Positions 8,420 through 17,623 of a stretch of DNA of 64,000 nt are shown piece after piece; position 1 is the first letter of the stretch; every line of letters starts with the position of its first letter. This stretch comes from Anaerolineales bacterium. GTDB lineage: Bacteria > Chloroflexota > Anaerolineae > Anaerolineales > UBA11579. The stretch is from the NCBI GenBank assembly GCA_026129255.1, contig JAHCIJ010000001.1, positions 496,001-560,000 on the forward strand. Direction: 5' to 3'. The notes below the pieces were generated by a model. The model had not been told where the DNA came from. It saw only the letters and a list, made by a program, of their open reading frames with translations, and searched no databases. A program made the position numbers and the translations under genes.

Positions 8420-8450
8420 AAAAAGCGCCAGGCATTGCCTGGCGCTTTTT
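8420..8450. terminator. Bidirectional Rho-independent terminator
   Basis: A-run, stem GCGCCAGGC, loop ATT, stem GCCTGGCGC, then a run of T. It lies between convergent genes ending at 8398 and 8481 and can serve both. Confidence 0.85.
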
Positions 8451-8480
8451 AGATTTTGCATCCGTAGTGGCGCTTAGCCG

Positions 8481-10295
<1,815 letters not shown>

Positions 10296-11345
10296 CTAGA
10301 ACATCATTGCGTTGGCAATATCGATCATGCTCTTGTCTGGACGCAGGTCGGTCTCCGTCAGGCGGTTCAGCGGGCGCTGGGCGGATAGCTCAGCCACATC
10401 CGTGAGCGAAGGCTGGTCTGGGTCAACGTAGATCAAGCCCGTCAGCAGCACTTCTTCGTCGCGTGCGCTCTCCAGAAGGTGGATGGCTGCCGAGCGGCTG
10501 GTGGGGTCGTAATCACGGTCGATCTTCTTGAGCACAACCTTGGCACCGTCGTGCAGGGTCACCGTGGTGGTGGTGCCCTCGGGGAAATCGGTTAGCTGGA
10601 TCTCTTCCTCGCGCGGCACAAAGGTAAAGTCGTGCAGCGGCTCGCGGTGCTCGCGGCCCCAGCCATATGAATGGCGCGAGTCGTCTTCGTTGTTGAAGGT
10701 CACACACGGGCTAATGATGTCCAGGACGGCCAGGCCGTTGTGGCTCAGGGCCGCCTTGATGAGCGACTTCACCTGGTTGGCGTCGCCCGCAAAGGAGCGT
10801 GCCACGAAGGTGGCGCCAGAGGCCATCGCCTCTTCGACCACGTCTACCGGAGTGAACGGGTTGAGGCCCTGATACTTCAGGCGCAGGCCCTTCTCCGCGG
10901 TGGCGGAGAATTGACCCTTGGTGAGGCCATACACGCCGTTGTTTTCGATGATGTAGACCATGGGCACGTTGCGGCGCATGATGTGCTTGAACTGGCCCAT
11001 GCCGATGTTGGTGGTGTCGCCATCGCCGCTCACGGCCAGGGCGCGCATGCGGTGGTCACCAAACATGGCGCCAGTGGCAACAGAGGGCATGCGGCCGTGC
11101 AGGCTGTTGAAGCCAAAGCTGCGGTTCAGGAAATAAGCCGGGCTCTTGCTGGAGCAGCCAATACCACTCAGCTTGATCATGTCTTCCGGCACCACGTTCA
11201 GCTCATAGGCTGCGGCAATGATCTGGTTGGAGATGGAGTTGTGGCCACAACCAGCACACAGGGTGGTGGGTGCGCCGCGGTAGTCGTTCTTGGACAGCCC
11301 AACCAAGTTGAGCTGCACGTTTGGCATCTGTGCGGTTTCTGTCAT
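10296..11345 (-). CDS. korB: 2-oxoacid:ferredoxin oxidoreductase, beta subunit
   Basis: A 349-residue thiamine-diphosphate-binding subunit. TLCAGCGHNSI lies near residue 27-37 and GIGCSSKSP near 62; the TPP/Mg motif GDGDTTNIGMGQF starts near 108 and ends with ENNGVYGLTKGQ. With the adjacent korA it oxidatively decarboxylates a 2-oxoacid (most likely 2-oxoglutarate, given sucCD in the window) to the acyl-CoA and reduces ferredoxin. It starts 2 bp after the korA stop codon, so translation is probably coupled. No separate ferredoxin-like delta subunit is present. Substrate preference (2-oxoglutarate versus pyruvate or branched-chain acids) cannot be read securely from sequence alone. Confidence 0.93.
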   Translation of the reverse strand: MTETAQMPNVQLNLVGLSKNDYRGAPTTLCAGCGHNSISNQIIAAAYELNVVPEDMIKLSGIGCSSKSPAYFLNRSFGFNSLHGRMPSVATGAMFGDHRMRALAVSGDGDTTNIGMGQFKHIMRRNVPMVYIIENNGVYGLTKGQFSATAEKGLRLKYQGLNPFTPVDVVEEAMASGATFVARSFAGDANQVKSLIKAALSHNGLAVLDIISPCVTFNNEDDSRHSYGWGREHREPLHDFTFVPREEEIQLTDFPEGTTTTVTLHDGAKVVLKKIDRDYDPTSRSAAIHLLESARDEEVLLTGLIYVDPDQPSLTDVAELSAQRPLNRLTETDLRPDKSMIDIANAMMF

Positions 11346-11347
11346 CT

Positions 11348-13174
11348 CTACTTCTCCTGAAGCTCAACAGCTTCTTGAACCCATTTGGCCGTCAGGGGCA
11401 TACCATCATGCTTGGCCAGGGAGATCATCTTCATGGTGTGCTCGGGGTATTCCAGGCGCAGGATCATGTGCATCTGGCCATCGCGGTTCATCTCTACCAC
11501 GTAGATACGCTCGTGCGCGTCGATGAAGCTCTTGACCTCACTGGTGAAGGGCACGGCGCGCAGGCGCAGGTAGTCGCTGGCAATCCCGTTCTCGGCCAGG
11601 TAGTCACGCGCCTCAAGGATGGCGGCGTCTGTGGAGCCATAGGAGATGATGCCTATCTTGGCGCCATCGCCCTGCACTTCTGGCTTGGGCATGTACTCGA
11701 TGGCCGTCTCAAACTTCTTCTTGAGGCGTGCCATGTTGCGCTCCCAGTCATCACTGCGCTCGCTGTACTTGGCGTTGTCGTTGTGGCCGGTGCCGCGCGC
11801 AAACCATGCGCTGCGCGGGTGCTTGTTGCCTGGTGCGGTGCGGTAGGGAATACCGTCCCCATCCACATCCTTGTAGCGCTGCCAGTCGGCGATCTTCTCG
11901 AGATCCTCTTCCCACAGGAGCTTGCCGCGGTCCATGGGGGTGTTGGGATACTCAAAGGGCTTGGTCATCCAGGTGTTCATACCGAGGTCCAGATCGCTCA
12001 TCACGAAGACGGGCGTTTGCATGCGCTCGGCGATGTCAAAGGATTTCCAGCCGAACTCGAAGCATTCACTGGCCGAGCCGGGCAGCAGCAGGATGTGCTT
12101 GGTGTCACCGTGGCCCAGCAGATAGGTGGAGATGATGTCGCCCTGCGAGGTGCGCGTGGGCAGGCCGGTGCTGGGGCCAACACGCTGTACATCCCAGATG
12201 ACTACCGGGATCTCAGCATAGGCTGCCATGCCGACGAATTCGGTCATCAGGCTGATCCCAGGGCCAGAGGTGGAGGTCATGGCGCGCAGACCAGACCAGC
12301 CCGCGCCCACCGCCATACCAATAGCGGCCAGTTCATCCTCGGCCTGAACAATGCCGTAAGTCTTGCCTTCTTGGCCTTCTTTGTCACGGAACTTGGCGAT
12401 GTTGTGGCTCACACCTTCGGCTACGCTCGAAGCCGGAGTGATGGGATACCAGGCCATGAATTGCAAGCCGCCAAAGATGGAGCCGAGTGCGCCAGCCGTG
12501 TTGCCATCTGCCATGATGAAGTCTTTGGTTTCATCCATCGCTTCGACGCGGAAGGGATCGGTCTTGGTGAGGTTGGCCTTGGTCCATTCATAAGCTGCTT
12601 CGATCACGCCCATGTTGATGGCGATCGGCTTCTGCTTGCCGTCAAAGTGATACTCCAACGCCTCGCGGATCTTGGCCATGTCGATGTCCAGCATGTACAC
12701 CAGCACGCCTACGTACGCCATGTTGGCTACATAGTCACGCAGGGTGGCCGGGGCATCCGATTCCTTGGCAAACTTCTTGGCGGGGAAGGAGTACACGGAG
12801 ATGTCTGTACGAGTGATCTCAAATTTCAGATGATCGCCATAGTAGAAGGCGCCACCCGGAGCCACGCTGGCCAAGTCTTCAACAAAGGTATCCTCGTTCA
12901 TCGCCACTACAATTTCGTGTTCTGCGCGGCGAGCCAGGTAACCCTTCTTGCTCAGGCGAATTGTGTACCAGGTGGGTAGGCCCTGAATGTTGGAGGGGAA
13001 CAGGTTCTTGCCCGAGACGGGGATACCCATCTTGAATAGGGCACGCAGCAGCGTCAGATTCGAGGTCTGGCTGCCGGAGCCGTTCTTCGTGGCGACGGTC
13101 ATAGAAAAGTCGTTAACCACGGCTTTGCCTCCTGTTCCTTGTTGTTGAGTTTCTTGCACCTGCGGTGTTGCCAT
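11348..13174 (-). CDS. korA: 2-oxoacid:ferredoxin oxidoreductase, fused gamma-alpha subunit
   Basis: A 608-residue fusion. Residues about 20-205 are the gamma (CoA-side) domain, recognisable by GSGSQTSNLTLLRALFKMG and the SNIQGLPTWY segment. Residues about 220-600 are the pyrimidine-binding alpha domain with the hallmark YPITPASS and the downstream GPGISLMTEF. A TCCAAAGGAGAAGTAATG context gives a strong ribosome site. It lies 38 bp after the stop of a GntR-type regulator and 2 bp before korB, making a regulator-korA-korB operon. By family the fusion is the common form in aerobic and facultative bacteria and archaea. Function as 2-oxoglutarate oxidoreductase is the most likely reading. Confidence 0.92.
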   Translation of the reverse strand: MATPQVQETQQQGTGGKAVVNDFSMTVATKNGSGSQTSNLTLLRALFKMGIPVSGKNLFPSNIQGLPTWYTIRLSKKGYLARRAEHEIVVAMNEDTFVEDLASVAPGGAFYYGDHLKFEITRTDISVYSFPAKKFAKESDAPATLRDYVANMAYVGVLVYMLDIDMAKIREALEYHFDGKQKPIAINMGVIEAAYEWTKANLTKTDPFRVEAMDETKDFIMADGNTAGALGSIFGGLQFMAWYPITPASSVAEGVSHNIAKFRDKEGQEGKTYGIVQAEDELAAIGMAVGAGWSGLRAMTSTSGPGISLMTEFVGMAAYAEIPVVIWDVQRVGPSTGLPTRTSQGDIISTYLLGHGDTKHILLLPGSASECFEFGWKSFDIAERMQTPVFVMSDLDLGMNTWMTKPFEYPNTPMDRGKLLWEEDLEKIADWQRYKDVDGDGIPYRTAPGNKHPRSAWFARGTGHNDNAKYSERSDDWERNMARLKKKFETAIEYMPKPEVQGDGAKIGIISYGSTDAAILEARDYLAENGIASDYLRLRAVPFTSEVKSFIDAHERIYVVEMNRDGQMHMILRLEYPEHTMKMISLAKHDGMPLTAKWVQEAVELQEK

Positions 13175-13212
13175 TACTTCTCCTTTGGACTTTGAGACAC
13201 CCTGAAGGGGTG

Positions 13213-13872
13213 TTACTCGCTGCGCTTGTCGATGAGGTCAAAGTGGCCAACCAGCAGCTGGTGGCCGCGCACAAAATCTTTTTCGGCGATCGCTTCCACG
13301 ATTTGGTGGTGTGAATCCCAAACATGCAGTTGGTATTCCAAACCGGTGTACAGATTCAGGCCGACCTGCTCATAGGCTTCCCAATAAGCCTCTAGCAGGC
13401 CAATTACAAACGGGTTCTGCAGATGTTGATAGATGGCAAGGTGCAGCTCGCGATGCTCGGCGTGCGGCACGCGGATCGGCTCACCCTTGAGCATTTCCTC
13501 GGCACGCTTCACCAGGCTGCGTAGATGTGCAACATCCTCGGCAGTGAGGCGGTTGGCAGCTTCGAACCAGTAGACGCGTTCCAGGTGGCGGCGCACATCT
13601 GAGAAGCTGGCGAACGCCGCCTGGTCTCGGTCAATGGCATAGAACAGGCTCTCGCGTACCGCGGGGGCAAAGGTGTAGGGTAGGCGTTTGATACCGGTGC
13701 GCGGACGCACCTCGACAAAGCCCAAGGCGCGGGCGACTTGCAACTGTTCGCGCAAAACGGAGATACTCACGCCGTGCTCCGCGCTCAACTCCTGGAGCGA
13801 GGGCAGGCGGTCACTGCCGTTGCCGGTGGCAAGGTACTTAATAAAGTCGAAGGAAGTTGCGTCTTTGAGCAT
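13213..13872 (-). CDS. GntR/FadR-family transcriptional regulator
   Basis: A 219-residue regulator. The N-terminal winged helix-turn-helix spans about residues 20-75 (LQELSAEHGVSISVLREQLQ, then ARALGFVEVRPRTGI), and an all-helical FCD ligand domain follows, with conserved His positions around HREL and the helix HHQIVEAI near the end. It is first in an operon with korA and korB. Its own promoter and a palindrome directly behind it indicate autoregulation. FCD-domain members usually bind a small organic acid or metal-chelated ligand and repress; here the ligand could be an oxoacid, which is inference. Start ATG 13872 fits the domain boundary. Confidence 0.88.
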   Translation of the reverse strand: MLKDATSFDFIKYLATGNGSDRLPSLQELSAEHGVSISVLREQLQVARALGFVEVRPRTGIKRLPYTFAPAVRESLFYAIDRDQAAFASFSDVRRHLERVYWFEAANRLTAEDVAHLRSLVKRAEEMLKGEPIRVPHAEHRELHLAIYQHLQNPFVIGLLEAYWEAYEQVGLNLYTGLEYQLHVWDSHHQIVEAIAEKDFVRGHQLLVGHFDLIDKRSE

Positions 13873-13878
13873 AAAGCC

Positions 13879-13906
13879 TCTGATTATAAATCTGCTATTA
13901 ATCAGA
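13879..13906. promoter_or_regulatory. Palindromic operator candidate for the GntR regulator
   Basis: Perfect 8-bp inverted repeats TCTGATTA and TAATCAGA are separated by 12 bp. The site lies 7-34 nt before the regulator's start codon and just downstream of the predicted transcription start, the expected place for an autorepressor. Confidence 0.6.
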
Positions 13907-13922
13907 TTATTATGAGGATTTT

Positions 13923-13951
13923 AGTATAGCCGGTATCCGATCTGGAGTCAA
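13923..13951 (-). promoter_or_regulatory. Promoter of the GntR-korA-korB operon
   Basis: Minus-strand -35 TTGACT (13946-13951) and -10 TATACT (13923-13928) with exact 17-bp spacing, about 50 nt upstream of the regulator start. Confidence 0.75.
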
Positions 13952-14032
13952 CTGTGCTAAAAAATCTGTTCTACCAATGACCTGTAAAATCCTGTATTCT
14001 TAAGCAACTTTTTTACAAGCAAGGGACCCCCA

Positions 14033-15457
14033 ATGAGCCGATTGCACATCATCCCCTTTGTCAATCAAACCCTGGGAAACTCAATGTATCTTGTTGCAGA
14101 CCCAGCTAGCAAGCAGGCCGTGGTCATTGACCCGGAACGAGATGTTGAGAAATTTGTCCGTGCCGCAGAAGAGCACGGCTACACCATCCTCTATGGCCTG
14201 GAGACGCATTTGCACGCCGATTTTGTCTCCGGCGTACATGAGTTACAGGCTGCGCTACATGCGGCAGACCCAGCCACTGCGTACCAGATAGGCGCAAGCG
14301 CAGCGGGCAACAGCCAGTTTCCACATCGCGCCCTCACTGAGGGCGATGTCATCGCCTTGGGCGAGCTTGAGCTGCACGTGGTGAGCAGCCCTGGCCACAG
14401 CCGTGAGCACATCAGCTTTATTGCCTACACAAAGGGCGACCCACAGCCACAAGCCCTGTTCAGTGGCGGCTCACTTATTGTGGGCGGCACTGGCCGTACG
14501 GATCTGCATGGCGAGCAGAACACCATCCCGCTGGCGCGCGCCTTGTTCGCCACCATGCAAAAGTTTGCCCAACTGCCGGATGAGTTGCCGGTGTATCCCA
14601 CCCATGGCGCAGGTTCGTTTTGCAATACCGCGGCTGGTGGGGAGCGCACCTCCACCATTGGCATAGAACGCCAGACCAATCCCTTCTTCCAAATTACAGA
14701 TGAAGATGAGTTTGTGCGCGCCGCCACCAGCGGGCTCGGCAACTTCCCCGACTATTACAAGCGCTTGCCCGCCGTGAATCGCCAGGGACCGCCTGTTTTG
14801 GCGCGCATCCCACAGCCGGGGGCCCAGACCGCTGCCCAATTACAAGCTGAGGTTGCGGCTGGCGCCATTGTGCTGGATGTGCGCGAGGCGGATCGCTTCC
14901 TGGCCGGGCACATTCCCCAGGCGTATGGCATCCCAGTGTTTGCGCCGCTGAGCACTTGGGCGGGCTGGGTAGTGCCCCCCGATGCGCGCATCATACTCGT
15001 TGCTGATGCCCCGGCTGAACTTAACGAGGCTGTCCTGCAGCTCATCCGCGTAGGTTATGACCAGATCGCTGGCTATCTGGATGGGGGTATTCGTTCGTGG
15101 AAGGAAGCTGGGTTGCCTCTCAGCCAGGTGGAGAACGTGTCTGCAAATACGCTGAAGGAATGGATCGATGCCCAGCAGTCTCCTCCCATTCTGGATGTGC
15201 GCCAGCAGCATGAGTGGGATACCGGCTATCTGCCAGGGGCCAAGCTGGTAGAGGCCGGCCTGCTGCCCGCCGCCAGTCTGGAGCAGGTTGGCTCCCCGCA
15301 GGAGCCGCTGCTGGTGCACTGCAAGGCTGGCACACGCTCGACGATCGCCATCTCGCTATTAGAGCGCAAGGGTTTCACCCGGCTGCTTGCCCTTGATGAG
15401 GGCATCGAGGCTTGGAAACAGGCGGGCCACAGCCTGCAGCAGAACTCGCTGAACTAA
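14033..15457 (+). CDS. MBL-fold protein with two rhodanese domains (persulfide dioxygenase-like)
   Basis: A 474-residue protein of the ETHE1/BlrB-like group. The metallo-beta-lactamase domain (1-240) carries THLHAD at 58-63, GHSREH at 121-126, Asp157 in GRTDL and THGAG near 190, so the metal site looks complete. Two rhodanese domains follow: the first (about 265-360) has no cysteine where the catalytic one should be (ILVADAP), so it is probably structural; the second (about 370-470) has HCKAGTRS with Cys near 430. The family oxidises glutathione- or low-molecular-weight persulfides or transfers sulfane sulfur. An AAGGGA sequence precedes the ATG. It is divergent from the GntR operon and probably monocistronic. 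Persulfide dioxygenase activity is a family-based inference. Confidence 0.88.
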   Translation: MSRLHIIPFVNQTLGNSMYLVADPASKQAVVIDPERDVEKFVRAAEEHGYTILYGLETHLHADFVSGVHELQAALHAADPATAYQIGASAAGNSQFPHRALTEGDVIALGELELHVVSSPGHSREHISFIAYTKGDPQPQALFSGGSLIVGGTGRTDLHGEQNTIPLARALFATMQKFAQLPDELPVYPTHGAGSFCNTAAGGERTSTIGIERQTNPFFQITDEDEFVRAATSGLGNFPDYYKRLPAVNRQGPPVLARIPQPGAQTAAQLQAEVAAGAIVLDVREADRFLAGHIPQAYGIPVFAPLSTWAGWVVPPDARIILVADAPAELNEAVLQLIRVGYDQIAGYLDGGIRSWKEAGLPLSQVENVSANTLKEWIDAQQSPPILDVRQQHEWDTGYLPGAKLVEAGLLPAASLEQVGSPQEPLLVHCKAGTRSTIAISLLERKGFTRLLALDEGIEAWKQAGHSLQQNSLN

Positions 15458-15467
15458 CATCCAGGGC

Positions 15468-15496
15468 TTGACAATAGAACGACTGTTCTATATACT
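15468..15496 (+). promoter_or_regulatory. Strong promoter with embedded LexA-type SOS box
   Basis: -35 TTGACA (15468-15473), 17-bp spacer, -10 TATACT (15491-15496). The spacer contains the perfect palindrome GAAC-GACT-GTTC at 15477-15488, which matches the GAAC-N4-GTTC core of the LexA box known in Gram-positive bacteria. A repressor bound there would occlude the promoter completely. Confidence 0.75.
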
Positions 15497-15515
15497 GGTT
15501 GCAGTGAGGTGACCT

Positions 15516-15728
15516 ATGCAAACCTACATGCAATCGCAAGCCAACCAACATACCGTTGCCGAGCAGCAAACGGCGGCAGAGAGCCTGGCCACCGCCGTGG
15601 TGCGCCTGGCATCTCAGCGCAACCAGCTGCGTGATTACCGGCAGCGTGCCGAGCACAGCAGTCTAGTCAACCAGGCCCTGCAAGCCTACCGGGACTGTCT
15701 GCGCCTGCAGGCTGACCCAGCCGTTTAG
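15516..15728 (+). CDS. Small hypothetical protein under an apparent SOS promoter
   Basis: A 70-residue, mostly helical, Gln/Ala-rich protein (AEQQTAAESLATAVVRLASQ) with a single Cys near the end and no membrane segment or signal. I do not recognise a family. Reality of the gene rests on its context: a near-consensus promoter, a GAGGTGA ribosome site 4 nt before the ATG, and no competing frame. The LexA-like box inside the promoter suggests induction by DNA damage. Small SOS proteins in other phyla often block division or adjust polymerases, but nothing in this sequence says which; the nearby ftsZ operon is on the other strand and is only suggestive. Confidence 0.7.
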   Translation: MQTYMQSQANQHTVAEQQTAAESLATAVVRLASQRNQLRDYRQRAEHSSLVNQALQAYRDCLRLQADPAV

Positions 15729-15764
15729 CGGCCGCGCCCCAACTCACCAGCCTGCCAGCTTTGT

Positions 15765-15770
15765 TATGAT
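15765..15770 (+). promoter_or_regulatory. -10 element placed for leaderless transcription
   Basis: TATGAT lies 6 nt before the ATG at 15777, so the transcript should start at or next to that ATG. The -35 is weak. Confidence 0.4.
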
Positions 15771-15776
15771 TTGCAC

Positions 15777-15833
15777 ATGGTGGGATACGAACCGTCTTCA
15801 GGCAACCAACGGGGCGCGCCAGGATGGGGATGA
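15777..15833 (+). CDS. Putative 18-codon leader peptide coupled to the next gene
   Basis: An 18-residue frame (MVGYEPSSGNQRGAPGWG) begins 6 nt after a -10 hexamer and ends in a TGA that overlaps the ATG of the following membrane protein in an ATGA arrangement. The downstream ATG at 15830 has a GGATGGGG sequence inside this frame. This geometry suggests that ribosomes translating a leaderless mini-frame reinitiate on the membrane protein. It may instead be a chance frame; no regulatory peptide motif is visible. Confidence 0.4.
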   Translation: MVGYEPSSGNQRGAPGWG

Positions 15834-16408
15834 GGAGACAAGACTCTCCACAGGCCCAGCACGCCCGAGCGATTGCGATGGACAGCCTGGGCATTTTTCT
15901 ACTGGCAGCCTTCTTGCCTATTTTGCCAACGCCTTCTGTACTGTATCTTGTGCTCAGTAGCTTGCTAGGCCTAACCGCCCTGGCGATTGTGCTCTCGCCG
16001 CGTTGGCGCGACAACCGCTATGCTGGCGCAGTGCGCGGCTTTTGTGAGTCGTGGTTGCTGCTGATGGTGGGCGTACGCACCGCCACCTTCCTGTTTCCGA
16101 ATGTGCTGGTGGCCGTATTGGTATGTCTGGTCCTCTGGGTGCTGATGGTGACCCTGCCCTTGCTGCACCCGCGTTTGTCAGTATGGCTGGGGCCAGAAAC
16201 TTACTTTGTCTATAACTTTCGCTTTTATATTGTTTCGGGCTTGCTGCTAGGCATCACTACGCAGTATGTACTGGGCATCAACAAGCCGCCCACGGAAGAC
16301 CTGGTGATTATTTACAAAGTGTTGAGCATGCTGTTTTTGGTCACAGGCATTCTGATGACCCACTCAGTCAGCGAACAACTGTTGAGCCGCGACCGCTTGC
16401 GCCGCTAG
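15830..16408 (+). CDS. Multi-pass membrane protein of unknown function
   Basis: About 192 residues with roughly five to six hydrophobic helices (DSLGIFLLAAFLPIL, VLYLVLSSLLGLTALAIVL, the paired segment around LVAVLVCLVLWVLMVTLPLL, FYIVSGLLLGITTQYVL and the last near VLSMLFLVTGILM). The N-terminal 18 residues are polar. The ATG at 15830 is chosen because it overlaps the stop of a short upstream frame; 15824 and 15878 are alternatives. No catalytic motif is seen. It converges with the last gene of the ftsZ operon, and the two stop codons share the palindrome CTAG at 16405-16408. Confidence 0.6.
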   Translation: MRRQDSPQAQHARAIAMDSLGIFLLAAFLPILPTPSVLYLVLSSLLGLTALAIVLSPRWRDNRYAGAVRGFCESWLLLMVGVRTATFLFPNVLVAVLVCLVLWVLMVTLPLLHPRLSVWLGPETYFVYNFRFYIVSGLLLGITTQYVLGINKPPTEDLVIIYKVLSMLFLVTGILMTHSVSEQLLSRDRLRR

Positions 16409-17040
16409 CCCGCCCAGGCAAGATTGCACTGCAACACAAAGCCACCTTCTGCCCAACGATCCCAGCCCGCAATGAGCTCAAACACACTCTGGTCGCTTTG
16501 CACATGGGCCGGCATCAGCGCTACCCAGGTTTCGAGGTGCGCAGCTTCCCATGGCGTAGCACAAGCCCGTTGAATAAGCTGCCCTTGCTGCAGCACGCCC
16601 AGATCGGCCGGGACGATGCCGGTGATCGTATAAAGGCTATCTACTGCAACCTGGTCCAGTACAAAATAACCGGAGAATTCAAGACCAGTCTGTTGCACCG
16701 GGACAAGCTTCAGTAAGTCCGTCCTAGCCAGACTAGCTAACTGCAGTTCATATCCTGTGCTCTGCAGCGGGGCAGGGTAGAGCGGCACCCATTCCAGTGT
16801 GCCAGTGACAGTGTGCTGCACTACCCAGACGGCATGCACGCGCGGTTGGGATGCGCTCAGCTGGTCCACCACTACGATAAGCGTGTTGCCCTTTGCGGGC
16901 GTTTTGGCCGCTGGGCCGCCCGCCGCCGGGCTGCCCGCGGCCAGGGCGCTGCCCAGGCTGCCGATTAGCAAACCGCATACCACGCCCATGGCGACGAAAA
17001 CAAGAAACAGCGAGTGGCGCGTCAGGCGGAATCTGCTCAT
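16405..17040 (-). CDS. Secreted or membrane-anchored protein, last gene of the ftsZ operon
   Basis: A 211-residue protein. Residues 10-32 form a signal anchor (LFLVFVAMGVVCGLLIGSLG), followed by an Ala/Gly/Pro linker and an extracytoplasmic domain with TLIVVVDQL and EWVPLYP segments. The opening TLIVVVD followed by a segment on pricing-like WVPLYP is reminiscent of LytR-CpsA-Psr domains, but the catalytic Arg/Asp set is not visible, so I leave the family open. The ATG at 17040 overlaps the TGA of the preceding gene (TGATG), which implies translational coupling and fixes the start; a longer frame to 17091 would intrude into that gene. Confidence 0.65.
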   Translation of the reverse strand: MSRFRLTRHSLFLVFVAMGVVCGLLIGSLGSALAAGSPAAGGPAAKTPAKGNTLIVVVDQLSASQPRVHAVWVVQHTVTGTLEWVPLYPAPLQSTGYELQLASLARTDLLKLVPVQQTGLEFSGYFVLDQVAVDSLYTITGIVPADLGVLQQGQLIQRACATPWEAAHLETWVALMPAHVQSDQSVFELIAGWDRWAEGGFVLQCNLAWAG

Positions 17041-17378
17041 CACCACAGCACCCCGGCCAGCCACAGGCCAACCGCTAGACCCAGCACCCAACCCGCCAGG
17101 GCTACAAAGGTCCAGTTCTCGCTAATGTGCTGCCACACGTTGTGTGGAGCTTGCACATCTGGGCTGTACAGGTCTGCGGCCACATACTCTGCGTGCAGCG
17201 CCTGTTGAGCCTGGCGGCTGTGGCTGCGCTCGGTGGCGCGCTGGGCCGCTTCTGCCGCGGCGCGCAGCACGCGGTTGCCAGCTGCACGTGTGCTGCCCAG
17301 CGTACGCGTGGCGCTCAGCGCCTGCACTGCCAGCTGCCACCACTTCAATTCCAGCCAATGACTTACTTGGGTCAGCAT
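17040..17378 (-). CDS. Small protein with a C-terminal membrane anchor
   Basis: A 112-residue protein: an Ala/Arg-rich helical N-terminal 85 residues that may form a coiled coil, and a C-terminal hydrophobic helix (FVALAGWVLGLAVGLWLAGVL). It lies 4 bp after the previous gene and overlaps the next start codon, so it is part of the ftsZ operon. A tail-anchored helical protein co-transcribed with ftsZ could tether or regulate the Z ring, but there is no recognised family. Confidence 0.6.
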   Translation of the reverse strand: MLTQVSHWLELKWWQLAVQALSATRTLGSTRAAGNRVLRAAAEAAQRATERSHSRQAQQALHAEYVAADLYSPDVQAPHNVWQHISENWTFVALAGWVLGLAVGLWLAGVLW

Positions 17379-17382
17379 CAGT

Positions 17383-17619
17383 TCACCGTGAGGTGGTTAC
17401 TTTCAATACGTTGCCGCGCTCGTCTGCCACCACGCGCACGGTGCGCGCCAGGCGCGGCTCACTCGTGCTGGCCCGGCCCCGGAAGGTGAGCAGGTACGTA
17501 GCGCCACCGGCGCGCTTGGCGCTGGCCTGGGCGCGTACACTCGGCTCTCTGCCGGCCAACTCAGGGAACTGGCGATGGATCTGTTTGGCGATCCCGTCTA
17601 CGACGCGGCGCTCCAGCAT
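17383..17619 (-). CDS. Small basic protein between ftsZ and its operon partners
   Basis: 78 residues, rich in Arg, with an alpha then beta pattern (ERRVVDGIAKQIHRQFPEL, then ATYLLTFRG and ARTVRVVADERG). It resembles a small alpha/beta domain rather than a membrane protein. It starts 4 bp after the ftsZ stop and ends 4 bp before the next start. No family recognised. Confidence 0.6.
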   Translation of the reverse strand: MLERRVVDGIAKQIHRQFPELAGREPSVRAQASAKRAGGATYLLTFRGRASTSEPRLARTVRVVADERGNVLKVTTSR

Positions 17620-17623
17620 CTGT

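Noticed and set aside
11321..12979. Long open frame antisense to korA
   Set aside because: The sense strand encodes an unmistakable korA; the antisense frame is rich in His, Ala and Gly without any domain, an effect of GC-skewed codon use.
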